From contig NZ_JOCA01000014.1 of assembly GCF_000718785.1 (NCBI RefSeq), positions 139,189 through 203,188 on the forward strand: a stretch of DNA of 64,000 nt. The letters are read 5' to 3'. The stretch is from Streptomyces sp. NRRL WC-3626 (lineage in GTDB: Bacteria; Actinomycetota; Actinomycetes; Streptomycetales; Streptomycetaceae). Both the position numbers and the translations under genes were made by a program. Every line of letters begins with the position of its first letter. Within the stretch, counting starts at the first letter, position 1. Under the pieces are notes generated by a model, which was not told where the DNA came from, ran no database searches, and saw only the letters and a list, made by a program, of their open reading frames with translations. Shown one piece after another: positions 62,726 through 64,000 of this stretch.

Positions 62726-63410
62726 CTACTTGCCGGTGAACTTCTCGTACTCCCGGAGCACCTCGTCGGTCGGGCCGTCCATGCGGAGTTCGCCGCGCTC
62801 CAGCCAGAGGACCCGGTCGCAGGTGTCGCGGATCGACTTGTTGTTGTGGCTGACCAGGAACACCGTGCCGGCCTGCTTGCGCAGTTCCCGGATCCGGGCC
62901 TCGGAGCGCTTCTGGAACTTGCGGTCGCCGGTGGCCAGCGCCTCGTCGATCATCAGGACGTCGTGGTCCTTGGCGGCGGCGATGGAGAACCGCAGCCGGG
63001 CCGCCATGCCCGAGGAGTAGGTGCGCATCGGCAGGGTGATGAAGTCGCCCTTCCCGTTCGCCGGTGAGGTCGTTCATCAGGGCGGCGTTGACGCCGAGCA
63101 GGGAGGGCTGGCCGTCGGTGTAGACCTTGCCCCGTTCGGCGGGCAGCAGCCCGGCGATGGCCCGCAGCAGGGTCGACTTGCCCGAGCCGTTGGAGCCGAT
63201 CAGGCCGATGGCCTCGCCCCGGTAGGCGACGAAGGAGACCCCGCGTACGGCGTGCACCTTGCGCACGCCCCGCTCCTCGCCCCGCTTGACGATGCGGCTG
63301 AGCGCCGCCGTGGCACTGCCCTTGCCGGTCTTCGCGCCATTGACGCGGTAGACGATGTGCAGATCGTCCGCGATGACCGTGGGGATCTTCGCGTCGGTGG
63401 TGTCAGCCAC
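62726..63410 (-). pseudogene. Polysaccharide/teichoic-acid export ABC transporter ATPase with internal out-of-frame deletion
   Basis: The N-terminal 119 codons (GTG 63410 to about 63054) carry Walker A in LIGSNGSGKSTLLRAIAGLLP and a stretch ending AALMNDLTGER. The C-terminal part, in another frame from about 63052 to 62726, resumes at KGDFITLPMRTYSSGMAARL, the ABC signature, and then VLMIDEALATGDRKFQKR (Walker B) and LVSHNNKSIRDTCDRV (H-loop). About 30 residues usual between these blocks are missing and the frame changes, so the gene is broken as written. It overlaps the permease gene by eight bases, as an ABC-2 TagH-like partner. Confidence 0.85.
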
Positions 63411-64000
63411 GGCCGTACCTCTCCTCTGCCTTCCAGAAGTAGACGAACCCGATCACGCCGGCCAGCAGCGCCCAGCCCAGCGCGAACGCCCACACGTGCG
63501 GGGGCAGGTACGAGGAGCCGTAGCCGTCGATCATCGCGAAGCGGATCAGGTCCATGTAGACCGCGGCCGGGTTCCACTGCAGGACGTCGGCGAGCCAGCC
63601 GGGCACGTCCTTGCCCTCCAGCATCGCCGGGATGCTGAACATCACGCCGGACGCGTACATCCAGGTGCGCAGCACGAACGGCATCAGCTGGGCCAGGTCG
63701 GGTGTCTTGCTGCCCATCCGCGCGAAGATCAGCGCGAGCCCGGTGTTGAACACGAACTGCAGCACCAGCGCCGGGATCACCAGCAGCCAGGAGAGATCCG
63801 GGAAGCTGCGGAACGCGCACAGCACGATGACGAGCACGAGCATCGAGTACAGCAGTTGCTGGAGCTGCTGGAGCGCGAACGAGACCGGCAGCGACGCTCT
63901 GGGGAAGTGCAGGGCCCGCACCAGCCCGAGGTTCCCGGAGATCGCCCGCACACCGGCGAGCACGGAGCTCTGGGTGAACGTGAACACGAACACGCCCGTC
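63403..64000 (-). CDS. ABC-2 type polysaccharide export permease (partial, start beyond window)
   Basis: The C-terminal 198 codons of an ABC-2 permease (TagG/RfbA-like) are present; the start lies past position 64000. Helices include LQQLLYSMLVLVIVLCAF, LLVIPALVLQFVFNTGLALIFA, and the last VWAFALGWALLAGVIGFVYFW. VRTWMYASG-type sequence LRTWMYASGVMFSIPAM followed by WNPAAVYMDLIRFAMIDG is the usual ABC-2 exporter pattern. It is directly upstream of its ATPase gene and would export a lipid-linked or teichoic-acid-type glycan. Whether it works depends on the broken ATPase. Confidence 0.88.
   Translation of the reverse strand, partial: TGVFVFTFTQSSVLAGVRAISGNLGLVRALHFPRASLPVSFALQQLQQLLYSMLVLVIVLCAFRSFPDLSWLLVIPALVLQFVFNTGLALIFARMGSKTPDLAQLMPFVLRTWMYASGVMFSIPAMLEGKDVPGWLADVLQWNPAAVYMDLIRFAMIDGYGSSYLPPHVWAFALGWALLAGVIGFVYFWKAEERYGRG

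Overview
The window is a high-GC actinomycete chromosome segment, almost certainly Streptomyces. It carries a whiE-type spore-pigment polyketide cluster, a conservon (histidine-kinase-like protein, roadblock, DUF742 and Ras-like GTPase), a complete-looking hopanoid operon, a c-di-AMP riboswitch in front of a LysM/M23 cell-wall peptidase, and many GTG/TTG starts with 1-4 base stop/start overlaps. No rRNA, tRNA, IS element, phage or CRISPR array was seen. The stretch reads as chromosomal, with catabolic and secondary-metabolic islands.

Layout. 1-4.8 kb: end of a possible secreted protease, an asparaginase with its FadR-type regulator, a membrane fatty-acid desaturase, and a fluoride-channel set (crcB, DUF190, crcB, winged-helix protein). 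4.8-12.9 kb: a galactan-utilisation locus. A secreted GH53 galactanase and a GH42 beta-galactosidase are divergent from a binding protein, two permeases and a LacI repressor; a near-ideal lac-type operator sits on the transporter promoter. 13-17 kb: VOC protein, MarR regulator, SseB-like protein, a long GAPDH and an unknown protein, ended by a palindrome cluster. 17.2-25.6 kb: spore-pigment cluster (divergent FAD oxygenase; ORF I-VII) facing an O-methyltransferase across a shared terminator. 25.6-30.1 kb: secreted beta-helix protein, DHA2 drug exporter, TetR regulator, DUF2236 oxygenase. 30.3-34.7 kb: pobA-like hydroxylase, LysR regulator, and the threonine-degradation pair kbl-tdh. 34.9-38.9 kb: a conservon with a GAF protein as its last gene. 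39.3-44.3 kb: flavin-dependent oxidoreductase with an Rrf2 regulator, a lipoprotein, an MBL hydrolase, an acetyltransferase and an SGNH esterase. 44.5-49.8 kb: LysM/M23 peptidase under a c-di-AMP riboswitch, GH36 alpha-galactosidase, protein phosphatase, and an XRE-cupin regulator overlapping a 42-residue membrane protein. 49.8-62.4 kb: hopanoid operon on the minus strand (hpnC, hpnD, hpnE, prenyl synthase, shc, hpnG, hpnH, ispG, dxs, aminotransferase). 62.7-64 kb: polysaccharide-export ABC transporter, running off the window.

The most unusual signals are two frame-breaking internal deletions: one fuses the end of hpnH to the middle of ispG, the other removes about 30 codons from the ABC ATPase. 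They may be real lesions or assembly faults. Other points worth attention are paired 15-bp operators beside the XRE-cupin/42-residue gene pair, an Rrf2-type dyad in front of a sulfur-type flavin oxidoreductase, a chain-length factor with Glu where Gln is usual, and several strong dyads in divergent promoter regions.
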